Shown piece by piece: positions 25,788-35,748 of a stretch of 64,000 bases of DNA. The stretch lies in NCBI GenBank assembly GCA_016705365.1, contig JADIYI010000008.1, forward strand, positions 1,550,001 to 1,614,000, in the 5' to 3' direction. This DNA comes from Gammaproteobacteria bacterium (lineage in GTDB: Bacteria; Pseudomonadota; Gammaproteobacteria; Pseudomonadales; UBA5518). How positions within the stretch are numbered: the first letter of the stretch is position 1; each line of letters begins with the position of its first letter. Below the pieces are notes generated by a model. It was not told where the DNA came from. It saw nothing but the letters and a program-made list of their open reading frames with translations, and ran no database searches. A program made the position numbers and the translations under genes.

Positions 25788-26801
25788 TCAGATCAGGCCG
25801 CGATCGCCCAGTTCGTCCTTTATATAGGCGTAATAGATTGGCGCGGCGATCAGGCCGGGAACGCCGAACGCGGCCTCCATTACCAGCATTGCCAGCAGCA
25901 GTTCCCAGGCCCGCGCCTGGATATGACCGCCAACGATGCGGGCATTGAGAAAATATTCCAGTTTGTGGATCGCCATCAGGTAGAACAGCGCACCCAGCGC
26001 CACGAACAGGGATTGGCTGAGACTCACCACGCAGATCACGGTATTCGAGATCAGGTTGCCGAGAATCGGGATCAGGCCGACCACGAATGTGATCAGGATC
26101 AGGGTCTTGGTGAAGGGCAGATTGACCCCGAACAGCGGCAATACAAGCGCCAGGTAGAGCGCCGTGAACAGCGTGTTGATCGAGGAAATCCAGATCTGCG
26201 CGAACACCACGCGGCGGAACGCATTGCCGAGGCGCAGCGCGCGGTTGGCAATCGAACTCGACAACGGCGCCGATTCGGTATGAACGATCGCGGCCTCCAG
26301 CGACAGCAAGCCGCCGATGACCATGCCGATCAGGATGTGTGCCAGCGCCCGGCCGATACCGGTTCCCGCCACCTGGAAGGTGTGCGTGTTTTCCTGCAGC
26401 CAGACCACGGCGGCCTTGCGCAACGCGTCGGCATCGGCCGGGATGTAGGCGACAGCCCACGGCGGCAGGCGGGCCCGTGAATTCTCGATGATCTCCGCCA
26501 TGCGCTGGATCAGTACCGGCAGGCTTTCGCCACTGTGGCGCAGGAATGTGGCCAGCCCGACCCCGGCCAGCACGATGATCGTGATCACGACCATGGCGAT
26601 CAGCGTCACCGCGACCAGGCGCGCGCCCTGGTGATCCAGCGCCGGTGCGCGCAGCAGCGGCACCATCATGTTCACCAGCGCGTAGACCAGCAACCCGGCA
26701 ATCAGCGAGGGCAGCAATTCCAGGTACAGCAGCAACAGCAGTGCCGCTCCGAACAGCAGGCAGGTGACGAGATCGATGCGGGAAAATGCGGATTTGTTCA
26801 T
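25788..26801 (-). CDS. AI-2E family permease (PerM/YdiK type)
   Basis: A 337-residue integral membrane protein of the AI-2E/PerM family with about eight membrane segments: two near the N-terminus, one after residue 65 and a cluster from residue 150 onward. The family signature appears as FVVGLIPILGNLISN and AWELLLAMLVMEAAFGVPGLIAAPI (the latter includes the conserved FG-x-PG-x-x-x-AP). Members export small molecules or act as Na+/H+ antiporters; autoinducer export should not be assumed. It is convergent with the LLM gene and 59 bp downstream of the GntR gene on the same strand. Confidence 0.9.
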   Translation of the reverse strand: MNKSAFSRIDLVTCLLFGAALLLLLYLELLPSLIAGLLVYALVNMMVPLLRAPALDHQGARLVAVTLIAMVVITIIVLAGVGLATFLRHSGESLPVLIQRMAEIIENSRARLPPWAVAYIPADADALRKAAVVWLQENTHTFQVAGTGIGRALAHILIGMVIGGLLSLEAAIVHTESAPLSSSIANRALRLGNAFRRVVFAQIWISSINTLFTALYLALVLPLFGVNLPFTKTLILITFVVGLIPILGNLISNTVICVVSLSQSLFVALGALFYLMAIHKLEYFLNARIVGGHIQARAWELLLAMLVMEAAFGVPGLIAAPIYYAYIKDELGDRGLI

Positions 26802-26860
26802 GGCGGCCGGCAGCTTGGCGCGCGGCTCGCCCCGGCGTCAAGTGCAAGCCGACATAATGC

Positions 26861-27634
26861 TCAGGACAGGCGGTTGGCGCGCATTCCGAGATCCTCCAGC
26901 GGGCTCACGGGTCCCTCGAAATCGAGTTTTGCCATCAGGATCCCACGGCGGAAATCCAGCATGTGTTTCTCGGCCCAGCGCGCGGCGGTATCCGGATCGT
27001 CGGCGAGGATCGCGTCATGGATACGCTGGTGCGATTCGAGAATACGCTTGCCCGGCTTCAGGCCTTCGATGACCGGGCGATAGGCCGGATAGAACAGCTG
27101 GTTCAGCGGCTGGCGCGCCAGCAGCAGCGCATGGTTGCGGGTCGCGTGCGCGACCAGGTCATGAAACTCGATTTCCGCCTCGAGCAGCTCCTCGTCATCA
27201 TCCAGGGCCGCGCGGGTGCGCTCGAGATTCTTTGCCAGCAGCAGCTTGTGGGTGTCGTCGATGGTGGCGCAGGCGAGGCGCGCAGCCAGCGGTTCGAGGC
27301 CCATCGACACCTCCCACAAGTCCTTGAAGGTGACCCGGTGCATCTGCAGTGCGGCGCTGATCGAGCGCGAGGCGGATTCCAGCGTAGGCAGGCGCACGGC
27401 GAGTCGCTTGCGCCCGGCGCGCCCCAGCAGGCCGCTCTGCTCGAGCAGGCGGATCGCCTCGCGCACCGTGGAGCGGGTGACGCCGAACTGCTCGGCCAAC
27501 TCGGTTTCGGTGGGCAGCAGGTCGCCGGCCTGGATGCGTCCGGCGAGAATCGCCTCGCGCATCTTTTCGCTGACCACCTGGTAGGCCGGCGGGCGTTTGA
27601 GCGGGCTGAAGCTGTAAGCAAGGTTCTCGGACAT
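26861..27634 (-). CDS. GntR/FadR-family transcriptional regulator
   Basis: A 257-residue regulator. The N-terminal winged helix is clear: AYQVVSEKMREAILAGRIQA then GDLLPTETELAEQFGVTRST and VREAIRLLEQSGLL. A C-terminal all-helical FCD-type effector domain follows (DLWEVSMGLEPLAARLA, EFHDLVAHATRNHALL and a final SHQRIHDAILADDPDTA). The start at 27634 is preferred to one at 27715, which would place coding sequence inside the palindromic operator. Divergent from icmF, with that operator between them, so control of icmF and of itself is likely; the ligand may be an acyl-CoA or organic acid. Confidence 0.93.
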   Translation of the reverse strand: MSENLAYSFSPLKRPPAYQVVSEKMREAILAGRIQAGDLLPTETELAEQFGVTRSTVREAIRLLEQSGLLGRAGRKRLAVRLPTLESASRSISAALQMHRVTFKDLWEVSMGLEPLAARLACATIDDTHKLLLAKNLERTRAALDDDEELLEAEIEFHDLVAHATRNHALLLARQPLNQLFYPAYRPVIEGLKPGKRILESHQRIHDAILADDPDTAARWAEKHMLDFRRGILMAKLDFEGPVSPLEDLGMRANRLS

Positions 27635-27693
27635 GGTATTTCCAGTTGACCCGGAGGGCAGGGCGTAACAGCCTGTGTTTCCATATACTGACC

Positions 27694-27726
27694 ATATTGA
27701 CATATTGTCGGACAATAGGTCAATAT
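27694..27726. promoter_or_regulatory. 33-bp palindromic operator between gntR and icmF
   Basis: Left arm ATATTGACATATTGTC (27694-27709), central G, right arm GACAATAGGTCAATAT (27711-27726): 15 of 16 positions are complementary. The centre TTGTCGGACAA fits the TNGTNNNACNA pattern described for FadR-subfamily GntR operators. TTGACA (27697-27702) on the plus strand and TTGACC on the minus strand form good -35 elements inside the palindrome, so binding should block both promoters. Weaker outer symmetry (CTGACCA / TGGTTCAG) extends it further. Confidence 0.82.
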
Positions 27727-27814
27727 TGGTTCAGATCAACTCATGGCATCCGCAGGCGCGCAGCGCATTGGTGGTCGTGTCAATCCGCATTCAGCACTCA
27801 CGGGGGCTCAGCAC

Positions 27815-30800
27815 ATGTCGTCGACCGTACCGAACCGCAATCCGGGCGAAGAACCACGTCCAAATACCAAGCCCCTGCGCTTCGTGACGGCTGCGTCGCT
27901 GTTCGACGGGCATGACGCGGCGATCAACGTGATGCGTCGCCTGATCCAGGCGCAGGGGAGCGAAGTGATTCACCTCGGTCACAACCGCGGCGTGCGCGAA
28001 ATCGTGCGCGCGGCGTTGCAGGAGGACGCCGATGGCATCGCGATCAGCTCCTACCAGGGCGGGCACATGGAGTTCTTCCGCTACATGGTCGACATGCTGC
28101 GCGAACTGGGCGCACCGCATATCCGCGTGTTCGGCGGCGGCGGCGGAACCATCACACCGGAGGAAATCGACGAACTGCAGGCCTACGGTGTCGAGCGTAT
28201 CTACCATCCGCGCGACGGCATGCACATGGGATTGCTCGGCATGATCGAGGACCTCGTGCAGCGCACCGCGGAACAACGTATCCCGACGGTATATCCCGAC
28301 AGCGTGTGCATCGATGACGAGATCGCGGTCGCACAGATGGTTTCCGCGATCGAGGAAGGATTGTTCGGCGAGGCGGAACTCGCCCGGATGCGCAAGGAAT
28401 GGACCTTGCGCGCCGCCCAGGTGCCGGTGATCGGCATCACCGGCACCGGTGGCGCCGGCAAGAGCAGCGTCACCGACGAGTTGCTGTCCCGGCTGCTGCG
28501 CTTTTTCCCGGATCGGCGCATGGCGGTGCTCGCCGTGGATCCGACCCGCCGGCGCACGGGTGGTGCGCTGCTCGGGGATCGTATCCGCATGAACAGTCTC
28601 GATTCGGCGCGTATCTACATGCGCTCGATGGCGACGCGGCGCCAGCATCTGGCGACCAGCGAGATGCTCGGCGACGTGAGCCTGTTCCTGAAGTCGCTCG
28701 GCTTCGACATGGTGATCATCGAAACGGCGGGCATCGGTCAGAGCGATTCGGAGATCGTGGACCTGGTCGATTTCTCGGTCTACGTAATGACCAGCGAGTA
28801 CGGTGCGGCGAGCCAGCTCGAGAAGATCGACATGATCGATTTCGCCGACCTGATCGTGCTGAACAAGTTCGACAAGCGTGGTGCCGAGGATGCGCTGCGC
28901 GATGTGCGCAAGCAGTGGCGGCGCAACCACAACGCGTTCGGCGCCAGGGACGAGGAAATTCCCGTCTATCCGACCATCGCCAGCCAGTTCAACGACCCCG
29001 GGGTGAATTGGGTGTTCCACAATCTGTGCGCGCAGCTGGTGCAAAAGCTCGAGCTCGATGCCGCTCGCTGGACCCCGGCCATCGATACCACGCTGCGCGA
29101 ACCCAAATCGGTGGCGCTGATACCGGGCAACCGGGTGCGTTACCTGGCGGAAATCGCCGAGGAAGGACGTGGCGTCAATGCCGCCGCGCTGACCCAGGCC
29201 GCGCTCGCCGACCGGGCGCAGCACCTGCACGAAACACTGCGCGAACTCGGTGATCCGCTGCTGCCGGCGGCGCTTGCGGGATTTGCACCCGATGCGTTGA
29301 CCGAGGCGAGCGCCGACAACAGCCTGCGCACCATCCGTCAGCGCTACCAGTCAACCATCGACGAGCTCGAGGCGCAATCGCTGAAGCTGCTGCGCGAGTG
29401 GCCGGCACGGCTCGAGGGGATTCGCAGCGACGAGTACAGCTACAGCGTGCGCGGCCGCGAGATTCGCGGCGACAACTACCGCGAGAGCCTGAGTCGCCTG
29501 AAGATCCCCAAGATCGGTGCCCCGCGCTACACCGGCTGGGGCGAGCTGCTGGTGTTCCTGCTCAAGGAGAACCTGCCGGGATACTACCCCTATACGGCCG
29601 GCGTGTTTCCGTACCGTCGCGAAGGCGAGGATCCGACCCGCATGTTCGCCGGCGAGGGCACGCCGGAGCGCACCAACCGGCGCTTTCACTACGTCTCGCG
29701 GGGACAGCCGGCCAACCGCCTGTCGACGGCTTTTGATTCGGTCACGCTCTACGGTGAGGACCCGGCGGTGCGGCCCGATATCTACGGCAAGGTCGGCAAC
29801 AGCGGGGTATCGATTGCCACCGTGGACGATATCAAGAAACTCTACTCGGGTTTCGATCTGTGCGATCCCGCCACCTCGGTATCGATGACCATCAATGGTC
29901 CGGCACCGATCATCCTCGCGTTCTTCATGAACGCGGCGATCGATCAGCAGGTCGAGAAGCATCTCAGGCAGAGCGGCGGCTGGGACGCCGCGCAGCCGAA
30001 GATCGATGCGTATTTTGCCGGACGTACACGCCCGCACTATGAAGGTCCGCTGCCGGAAGGCAATGACGGGCTCGGTCTCGGTCTGCTCGGCATTGCGGGT
30101 GACAAGGTGGTCGATGCCGAGACCTATGCGCGCATCCGCAAGCAGACCCTGACAAGCGTGCGTGGCACGGTGCAGGCCGACATCCTGAAAGAGGACCAGG
30201 CGCAGAACACCTGCATCTTCTCGACCGGTTTTGCGATGAAAATGATGGGCGATGTGCAGGAGTTCTTTATCCGCAACGGGGTGCGCAATTACTACAGCGT
30301 CTCGATCAGCGGATATCACATCGCCGAGGCCGGCGCGAACCCGATCTCGCAGCTTGCGTTCACCTTGTCGAACGGATTCACCCTGGTGGAGTACTACCTT
30401 TCGCGGGGCATGCAGATCGACGATTTCGCACCGAACCTGAGCTTCTTTTTCAGCAACGGCATGGACCCCGAGTACAGCGTGATCGGGCGCGTGGCGCGCC
30501 GCATATGGGCGCGCGCGATGAAGGAACGCTACGGTGCCAGCGAGCGCAGCCAGATGCTCAAATACCATATCCAGACCTCCGGGCGCAGCCTGCACGCACA
30601 GGAAATGAGCTTCAACGACATCCGCACGACGCTGCAGGCGCTGTACGCGATCTTCGACAACTGCAACAGCCTGCACACCAACGCCTATGACGAGGCGATC
30701 ACCACGCCGACCGAGGAGAGCGTGCGGCGCGCGGTGGCGATCCAGCTGGTGATCAACCGCGAGCTGGGGCTGAATTTCTGCGAGAACCCGTGGCAGGGCT

Positions 30801-31264
30801 CGTTCATCGTCGAGGAACTGACCGACCTGGTGGAGGAGGCGGTATACGCCGAGTTCGAGCGCATTTCCGAGCGTGGCGGCGTGCTCGGCGCGATGGATAC
30901 CATGTACCAGCGCGGCAAGATCCAGGACGAGAGCATGTACTACGAGAGCCGGAAGCACGACGGCAGCCTGCCGCTGATCGGGGTGAACACCTACCTGCCT
31001 GCGGCGGGGCAGGAGGAAACCATGACGGTGCGCGAACTGATGCGCTCCTCGGCGCAGGAGAAGCAGATGCAGATCGATCACCTGGCGCATTTCCAGGATC
31101 GTCATGGCGCGGAAACCCCGGATGCGGTAGCGGCTCTGCAACGTGTTGCCGAGCAGCGCGGCAACACCTTCGCCGAGTTGATGGAAGCGGTGAAGACCTG
31201 CTCGCTGGGGCAGATCTCGGGCGCGTTGTACGAAGTCGGGGGGATCTACCGGCGCAACATGTAG
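27815..31264 (+). CDS. icmF: Fused isobutyryl-CoA mutase-type acyl-CoA mutase (IcmF)
   Basis: A 1149-residue B12-dependent acyl-CoA mutase fused to its own G-protein chaperone. Domains in order: B12-binding domain (residues 20-155) with FDGHDAAINVMRR, His33 being the cobalt ligand, and FGGGGGTI; MeaB-like GTPase (200-470) with P-loop GTGGAGKS at 210-217 and NKFD at 350-353; a linker; and the mutase barrel (560-1149) with DICDPATS-like and FSNGMDPEYSVIGRVARRIWA segments. The start at 27815 leaves about 20 unconserved N-terminal residues; an in-frame ATG at 27743 would add 24. Carbon-skeleton rearrangement of isobutyryl-, isovaleryl- or pivalyl-type CoA is expected; which one cannot be decided by eye. 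Confidence 0.95.
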   Translation: MSSTVPNRNPGEEPRPNTKPLRFVTAASLFDGHDAAINVMRRLIQAQGSEVIHLGHNRGVREIVRAALQEDADGIAISSYQGGHMEFFRYMVDMLRELGAPHIRVFGGGGGTITPEEIDELQAYGVERIYHPRDGMHMGLLGMIEDLVQRTAEQRIPTVYPDSVCIDDEIAVAQMVSAIEEGLFGEAELARMRKEWTLRAAQVPVIGITGTGGAGKSSVTDELLSRLLRFFPDRRMAVLAVDPTRRRTGGALLGDRIRMNSLDSARIYMRSMATRRQHLATSEMLGDVSLFLKSLGFDMVIIETAGIGQSDSEIVDLVDFSVYVMTSEYGAASQLEKIDMIDFADLIVLNKFDKRGAEDALRDVRKQWRRNHNAFGARDEEIPVYPTIASQFNDPGVNWVFHNLCAQLVQKLELDAARWTPAIDTTLREPKSVALIPGNRVRYLAEIAEEGRGVNAAALTQAALADRAQHLHETLRELGDPLLPAALAGFAPDALTEASADNSLRTIRQRYQSTIDELEAQSLKLLREWPARLEGIRSDEYSYSVRGREIRGDNYRESLSRLKIPKIGAPRYTGWGELLVFLLKENLPGYYPYTAGVFPYRREGEDPTRMFAGEGTPERTNRRFHYVSRGQPANRLSTAFDSVTLYGEDPAVRPDIYGKVGNSGVSIATVDDIKKLYSGFDLCDPATSVSMTINGPAPIILAFFMNAAIDQQVEKHLRQSGGWDAAQPKIDAYFAGRTRPHYEGPLPEGNDGLGLGLLGIAGDKVVDAETYARIRKQTLTSVRGTVQADILKEDQAQNTCIFSTGFAMKMMGDVQEFFIRNGVRNYYSVSISGYHIAEAGANPISQLAFTLSNGFTLVEYYLSRGMQIDDFAPNLSFFFSNGMDPEYSVIGRVARRIWARAMKERYGASERSQMLKYHIQTSGRSLHAQEMSFNDIRTTLQALYAIFDNCNSLHTNAYDEAITTPTEESVRRAVAIQLVINRELGLNFCENPWQGSFIVEELTDLVEEAVYAEFERISERGGVLGAMDTMYQRGKIQDESMYYESRKHDGSLPLIGVNTYLPAAGQEETMTVRELMRSSAQEKQMQIDHLAHFQDRHGAETPDAVAALQRVAEQRGNTFAELMEAVKTCSLGQISGALYEVGGIYRRNM

Positions 31265-31434
31265 CAGCGGGTGATTCCCGCGATCCCGTGCAGCGATTGA
31301 CCGCAGCAACGGGTTGTACGCCACTGGTGGTCGACGCGTAACTTGTGAGTGCAATCATTTTCTGCCAGCCTGTGCCGTCAGCTCCGCGTCCGGCGGCTGC
31401 AAGAATTCAGTTCCTCCAGGAGTCGCAGGAAACC

Positions 31435-32946
31435 ATGTCAACCATCGATCGCCGCACCCTGATCAGAAACACCGTGGTGGCCGCCGCCGCGCTTGCCACG
31501 CCGTTGGCCGCAATGAGCGCGGCTCAGGCGATGAGCGCGACGGAATACCGCAAGCACGATGCGCTGGCGCTGGCCAAACTGGTTCGATCGGGTCAGATCA
31601 CACCGCGCGAGCTGCTGGAGATCGCGATCGCGCGCGCCGAGGCGGTCAATCCCTCGCTCAACTGCATCGTCGAGAAGCTCTACGAGCGTGCCCGGGAAAG
31701 CGTCGCGGCAGGCCTGCCCGCGGGACCCTTCGCCGGCGTGCCGTTCCTGCTCAAGGATCTGGGCATGGCACTGGCGGGAACGGTGACCACCAATGGTTCG
31801 CGTTTCTACAGGGACGCGGTCATGGATTACACCAGCACCGTCGTCGAGCGCTACCAGAAAGCCGGACTGGTGATTTTCGGCAAGACCGCGAGTCCCGAGT
31901 TCGGCGGCACACCCTGCACCGAGTCGATCCTGTTTGGTGATACGCGCAATCCCTGGAATCTGAAATATACGCCGGGTGGCTCCTCGGGCGGTTCGGCCGC
32001 CGCGGTTGCCGCAGGCGTCCTGCCGCTCGCGAACGCCACCGATGGTGGCGGGTCGATTCGCATTCCCGCCTCGTGTTGCGGTCTGTTCGGCATGAAGCCC
32101 AGCCGCGGACGGGTGCCGCACGGCCCCAAAGAACTCTCATCGACGATGAGCGTGATCCACGCGGTTTCGCGCAGCGTACGCGACAGCGCCGCACTGCTGG
32201 ATGCGGTCTGTGGACCGGAACCGGGTCAAACCCTGATCGCGCCGGCCATCGTCGGCAGCTACCTGGAGTTTGCAGGTCGCGCGCCGGCGGCGCTGCGTAT
32301 CGGGATGATCGGTACACCCGTCACGCACAGCCCGGTCGATCCCGAATGCCGCAAGGCCGCCGCGAATGCAGCCAGGCTGTGCGAGCAACTGGGGCACCAC
32401 GTGGAGGAAATCGAGCTGCCACTGGATCCGCGCGTGTTCTTTGCGGCCTACGGCCCGATCATGGCTGCCGGCCTCGTGGAACGCGTCAGCAGCAGGGAGC
32501 GCGAACTCGGGCGCACGGTGACCGAGAACGACCTGGAGCCGATCATCTGGCAACGCTATCAGGCGGCGCGCTCGAACACCGCCGAGCAACTTCACGCTGC
32601 GTTAGTTGGTGTCGAGAGCATCGCGCGGGACATCGCGCTGCTGCAGCAGAACCACGATGTGCTGCTGTCGCCCACGTTGGCCGCGCCGCCGGTGCAGGTC
32701 GGCAGGATGAGCCTGAACCAGCCCAACGAATCGTACGAGAAGGAAGTGATCAGCGCTTCGGCCTTCACCATGCTCTACAACGCAACCGGTCAACCCGCGA
32801 TGTCGGTGCCACTGCACTGGACACCCGAGGGGCTGCCGGTCGGAGTGATGTTCGCGGGCCGCTATGGCGAGGAGCATGTCCTGTTCCAGCTGGCCGGCCA
32901 ACTCGAACAGGCAAGTCCCTGGTTCGACAAGCATGCGCCCGGCTGA
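31435..32946 (+). CDS. Tat-exported amidase (amidase signature family)
   Basis: A 503-residue amidase-signature hydrolase. The Ser-cisSer-Lys triad context is visible: Lys in VPFLLKDLG, the GGSSGGSAAAVAAG stretch and the nucleophile region DGGGSIRIPASCCGLFGMKP. The N-terminus DRRTLIRNTVVAAAALATPL followed by AMSAAQA looks like a twin-arginine signal with an AQA cleavage site, so export to the periplasm is likely. AGGA precedes the start at 31435; an upstream ATG at 31345 would bury the signal. Substrate unknown. It lies 170 bp after icmF and is convergent with aconitase. Confidence 0.92.
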   Translation: MSTIDRRTLIRNTVVAAAALATPLAAMSAAQAMSATEYRKHDALALAKLVRSGQITPRELLEIAIARAEAVNPSLNCIVEKLYERARESVAAGLPAGPFAGVPFLLKDLGMALAGTVTTNGSRFYRDAVMDYTSTVVERYQKAGLVIFGKTASPEFGGTPCTESILFGDTRNPWNLKYTPGGSSGGSAAAVAAGVLPLANATDGGGSIRIPASCCGLFGMKPSRGRVPHGPKELSSTMSVIHAVSRSVRDSAALLDAVCGPEPGQTLIAPAIVGSYLEFAGRAPAALRIGMIGTPVTHSPVDPECRKAAANAARLCEQLGHHVEEIELPLDPRVFFAAYGPIMAAGLVERVSSRERELGRTVTENDLEPIIWQRYQAARSNTAEQLHAALVGVESIARDIALLQQNHDVLLSPTLAAPPVQVGRMSLNQPNESYEKEVISASAFTMLYNATGQPAMSVPLHWTPEGLPVGVMFAGRYGEEHVLFQLAGQLEQASPWFDKHAPG

Positions 32947-32990
32947 TTGCCGGGGAGGGAACGATCGAGCCCAATCCATGGGCGCGATGT

Positions 32991-35705
32991 TCAGGTCGTC
33001 AGCAGTTGGCGCAGCACCATCTGCAGGATACCGCCATGGCGGAAGTACTCCACCTCGGCCGGGGCATCGATCCTGACGATTGCATCGAATGTTGTCTGTG
33101 TCCCGTCTTGCCGGGTGACGGCTACCCTGGCGACCTGCCCCGGCTCGATACCCTCAGCGAGGCCGGTGATCGTGAACGTCTCGCTGCCGTTCAACGCCAG
33201 CGACTTCGCCGAGTAGCCATCCTTGAATTGCAACGGCACCACGCCCATGCACACCAGGTTGCTGCGGTGAATGCGTTCGTAGCTCCCGGCGATGATCGCC
33301 TTGATGCCCAGCAGTGCCGAGCCCTTGGCGGCCCAGTCGCGCGAACTGCCCGAGCCGTATTCGCGCCCGGCAATCACCACCAGCGGCGTGCCCTCGTTCT
33401 GGTAGCGCATCGCGGCGTCGTAGATGCTCATCTTCTCGCCGCTGGGCACATGCACCGTCCACGGCCCTTCGGTGCCGGGAACCATCTCGTTGTGCAGGCG
33501 AATGTTGGCAAACGTGCCGCGCATCATGATTTCGTGGTTACCGCGCCGCGAGCCGTAACTGTTGAACCCGGCACGCTGCACGCCATGCTCGACCAGGTAC
33601 TTGCCGGCGGGTGAATCGGCGCCGATCGCACCGGCCGGCGAGATGTGATCAGTGGTGATCGAGTCGCCCAGCACGGCCAGCGCCCGGGCGTCTTCGATAT
33701 CGGCCAGCGCTGCCGGTTCGCCTGCAAAATCGATGAAGAATGGCGGCTCGCGGACATAGGTCGAATCCGCCGCCCACTCGAACAGGGTGCCGGTAGGCGC
33801 CGGCATGCTCTTCCACTTGTCGTCGCCCTCGAAAATACGACCGTATTCCGCATCGAACTGTTCCGAGGCCACCGATGAGGCAACCAGCGCTTCGACTTCC
33901 GCGGCGCTCGGCCAGACATCCTTCAGGAACACCGGTTTGCCGTTCTGGTCCTGGCCCAAAGGGTCTTTGGACAAGTCGCACAGTACCGTGCCGGTGAGCG
34001 CGCAGGCGACCACCAGCGGCGGTGAGGCCAGATAACTGGCTTTCACCTGGGCGTGGATGCGGCCCTCATAGTTGCGATTACCCGACAGCACCGCGGCCAC
34101 TGCCAAGTCGTTGTCGGTGACAGTCCTGGCCACTTCTTCCGGCAAAGGGCCGGAATTGCCGATACAGGTGGTGCAGCCGTAACCCACCAGGTTGAAGCCC
34201 AGCTGTTCCAGATACGGCATCAGACCGGCCTTGTTCAGATAGTCAGTGACGACGCGCGAACCCGGCGCCAGCGAGGTCTTCACCCACGGCCGCGATCGCA
34301 GGCCGGCTTCGACCGCCTTTTTCGCCAGCAAACCCGCGGCGATCATCACCGAAGGGTTCGAGGTGTTGGTACAGCTGGTGATCGCGGCGATGACCACGGA
34401 GCCATGGGTCAGCGCCGTGGCGGCGTCAGGCTCGCGCAATCGCTCCGGTGGTGCTTGCAGAACATTGGCCGCTTCGGTGTCGCTTTCGTTGTCGAGTCGG
34501 GAAATGAGTTTGGGAATTGGTGCGGCTGCGGCGCCGCTGATGCCGGACTTGAACGACTGTGCGACACCGGCCAGCGTGACACGGTCCTGCGGCCGTTTCG
34601 GGCCGGCCATGCTCGGTTCGATCCTGCTCAGATCCAGGTCGAGTACCTCGCTGAAGTCCGGTTCGGCGTCGTCGTCGGTCCGGAACAGGCCTTGTTCGCG
34701 GGTGTAGCGCTCGACCCGCTCGACGCTTGCGCCGCGCCCGGTCAGTTGCAGGTACTTCAGGGTGTTGGCATCGACCGGGAACAGCGTCGCTGTGGCGCCG
34801 CCCTCGGGCGACATGTTCGACAAGGTCGCGCGGTCGGCAATGGAGAGGCTGCTCAAACCCGGGCCGAAGAACTCGACGAACTTGCCGACGACACCGTGCG
34901 CCCTGAGCATCTGCGTCAAGGTCAGCACGAGGTCGGTCGCGGTGGTGCCCGGTGGCAGTTGCCCGCGTGTGCGCACGCCCACCACGACGGGCTTGGGCAG
35001 GAACATCGGCTGGCCGAGCATTGCCGCTTCGGCCTCGATGCCGCCGACTCCCCAGCCCAGCACGCCGAGACCATTGATCATCGGCGTGTGCGAATCGGTG
35101 CCGACGAGCGTGTCGGGAAAGAGCCAGCCGTCGCGCTCGATGACGACATGGCCGAGGTGTTCGAGGTTGACCTGATGGCAGATGCCCATGCCGGGTGGCA
35201 CCACGCGAAAACCCTCGAAGGCCTGCTGCGCCCAGTTGAGCAGCGCATAGCGTTCGCGGTTGCGCTTGTATTCCCATTCGAGGTTGATGGCGTAGGCATC
35301 GTTGTTGCCGAAACGATCGACCTGCACCGAGTGGTCGATCACGAGGTCGACCGGGACGAACGGGTTGACGCGCTTCGGGTCGCCGCCAGCGCGAGCCACC
35401 GCGCTGCGCATTGCGGCCAGGTCGACCACGGCCGGCACACCGGTGAAGTCCTGCATCAGCACCCGCGCCGGCATGAACGCGAGCGACGCAGCGCCACCAT
35501 TCGGCCAGCGCGCCAGAGATTCGACGTCGGCCTGCGACACGTCACGACCGCCGGCGCGGCGCGCGATGTTCTCGAGCAGGATCTTGACCGTGTGCGGCAA
35601 GCGTGCGACGTCGGCGCCGGTCTGCGCGGCCAGCCGGTCAAGGCTCATGTAGCGAGCACTTCCCGACGTCGTTTTCAGTGTTGCGATGCTGTCGAGCGTA
35701 TTCAT
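32991..35705 (-). CDS. acnA: Aconitate hydratase A
   Basis: A 904-residue AcnA/IRP-type aconitase interconverting citrate and isocitrate. The iron-sulphur cysteines are in ITSCTNTSNP and GYGCTTCIGNSG. Other family blocks are GTDSHTPMINGLGVLGWGVG, FGPGLSSLSIADRATLSNM, LGDSITTDHISPAGAI, GSRRGNHEIMMRGTFAN and GREYGSGSSRDWAAKG in the swivel domain. Length is normal. The gene stands alone between the convergent amidase and the same-strand DUF488 gene. It supplies isocitrate for both the TCA cycle and the glyoxylate shunt encoded at the start of the window. Confidence 0.97.
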   Translation of the reverse strand: MNTLDSIATLKTTSGSARYMSLDRLAAQTGADVARLPHTVKILLENIARRAGGRDVSQADVESLARWPNGGAASLAFMPARVLMQDFTGVPAVVDLAAMRSAVARAGGDPKRVNPFVPVDLVIDHSVQVDRFGNNDAYAINLEWEYKRNRERYALLNWAQQAFEGFRVVPPGMGICHQVNLEHLGHVVIERDGWLFPDTLVGTDSHTPMINGLGVLGWGVGGIEAEAAMLGQPMFLPKPVVVGVRTRGQLPPGTTATDLVLTLTQMLRAHGVVGKFVEFFGPGLSSLSIADRATLSNMSPEGGATATLFPVDANTLKYLQLTGRGASVERVERYTREQGLFRTDDDAEPDFSEVLDLDLSRIEPSMAGPKRPQDRVTLAGVAQSFKSGISGAAAAPIPKLISRLDNESDTEAANVLQAPPERLREPDAATALTHGSVVIAAITSCTNTSNPSVMIAAGLLAKKAVEAGLRSRPWVKTSLAPGSRVVTDYLNKAGLMPYLEQLGFNLVGYGCTTCIGNSGPLPEEVARTVTDNDLAVAAVLSGNRNYEGRIHAQVKASYLASPPLVVACALTGTVLCDLSKDPLGQDQNGKPVFLKDVWPSAAEVEALVASSVASEQFDAEYGRIFEGDDKWKSMPAPTGTLFEWAADSTYVREPPFFIDFAGEPAALADIEDARALAVLGDSITTDHISPAGAIGADSPAGKYLVEHGVQRAGFNSYGSRRGNHEIMMRGTFANIRLHNEMVPGTEGPWTVHVPSGEKMSIYDAAMRYQNEGTPLVVIAGREYGSGSSRDWAAKGSALLGIKAIIAGSYERIHRSNLVCMGVVPLQFKDGYSAKSLALNGSETFTITGLAEGIEPGQVARVAVTRQDGTQTTFDAIVRIDAPAEVEYFRHGGILQMVLRQLLTT

Positions 35706-35748
35706 GGCGGGATCCGTTGTCGACGTTCAGATACAGGTCATTCTGCGC

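Noticed and set aside
29351..31354. 667-codon minus-strand frame opposite icmF
   Set aside because: Composition typical of antisense frames in GC-rich DNA; icmF domains are intact on the other strand.
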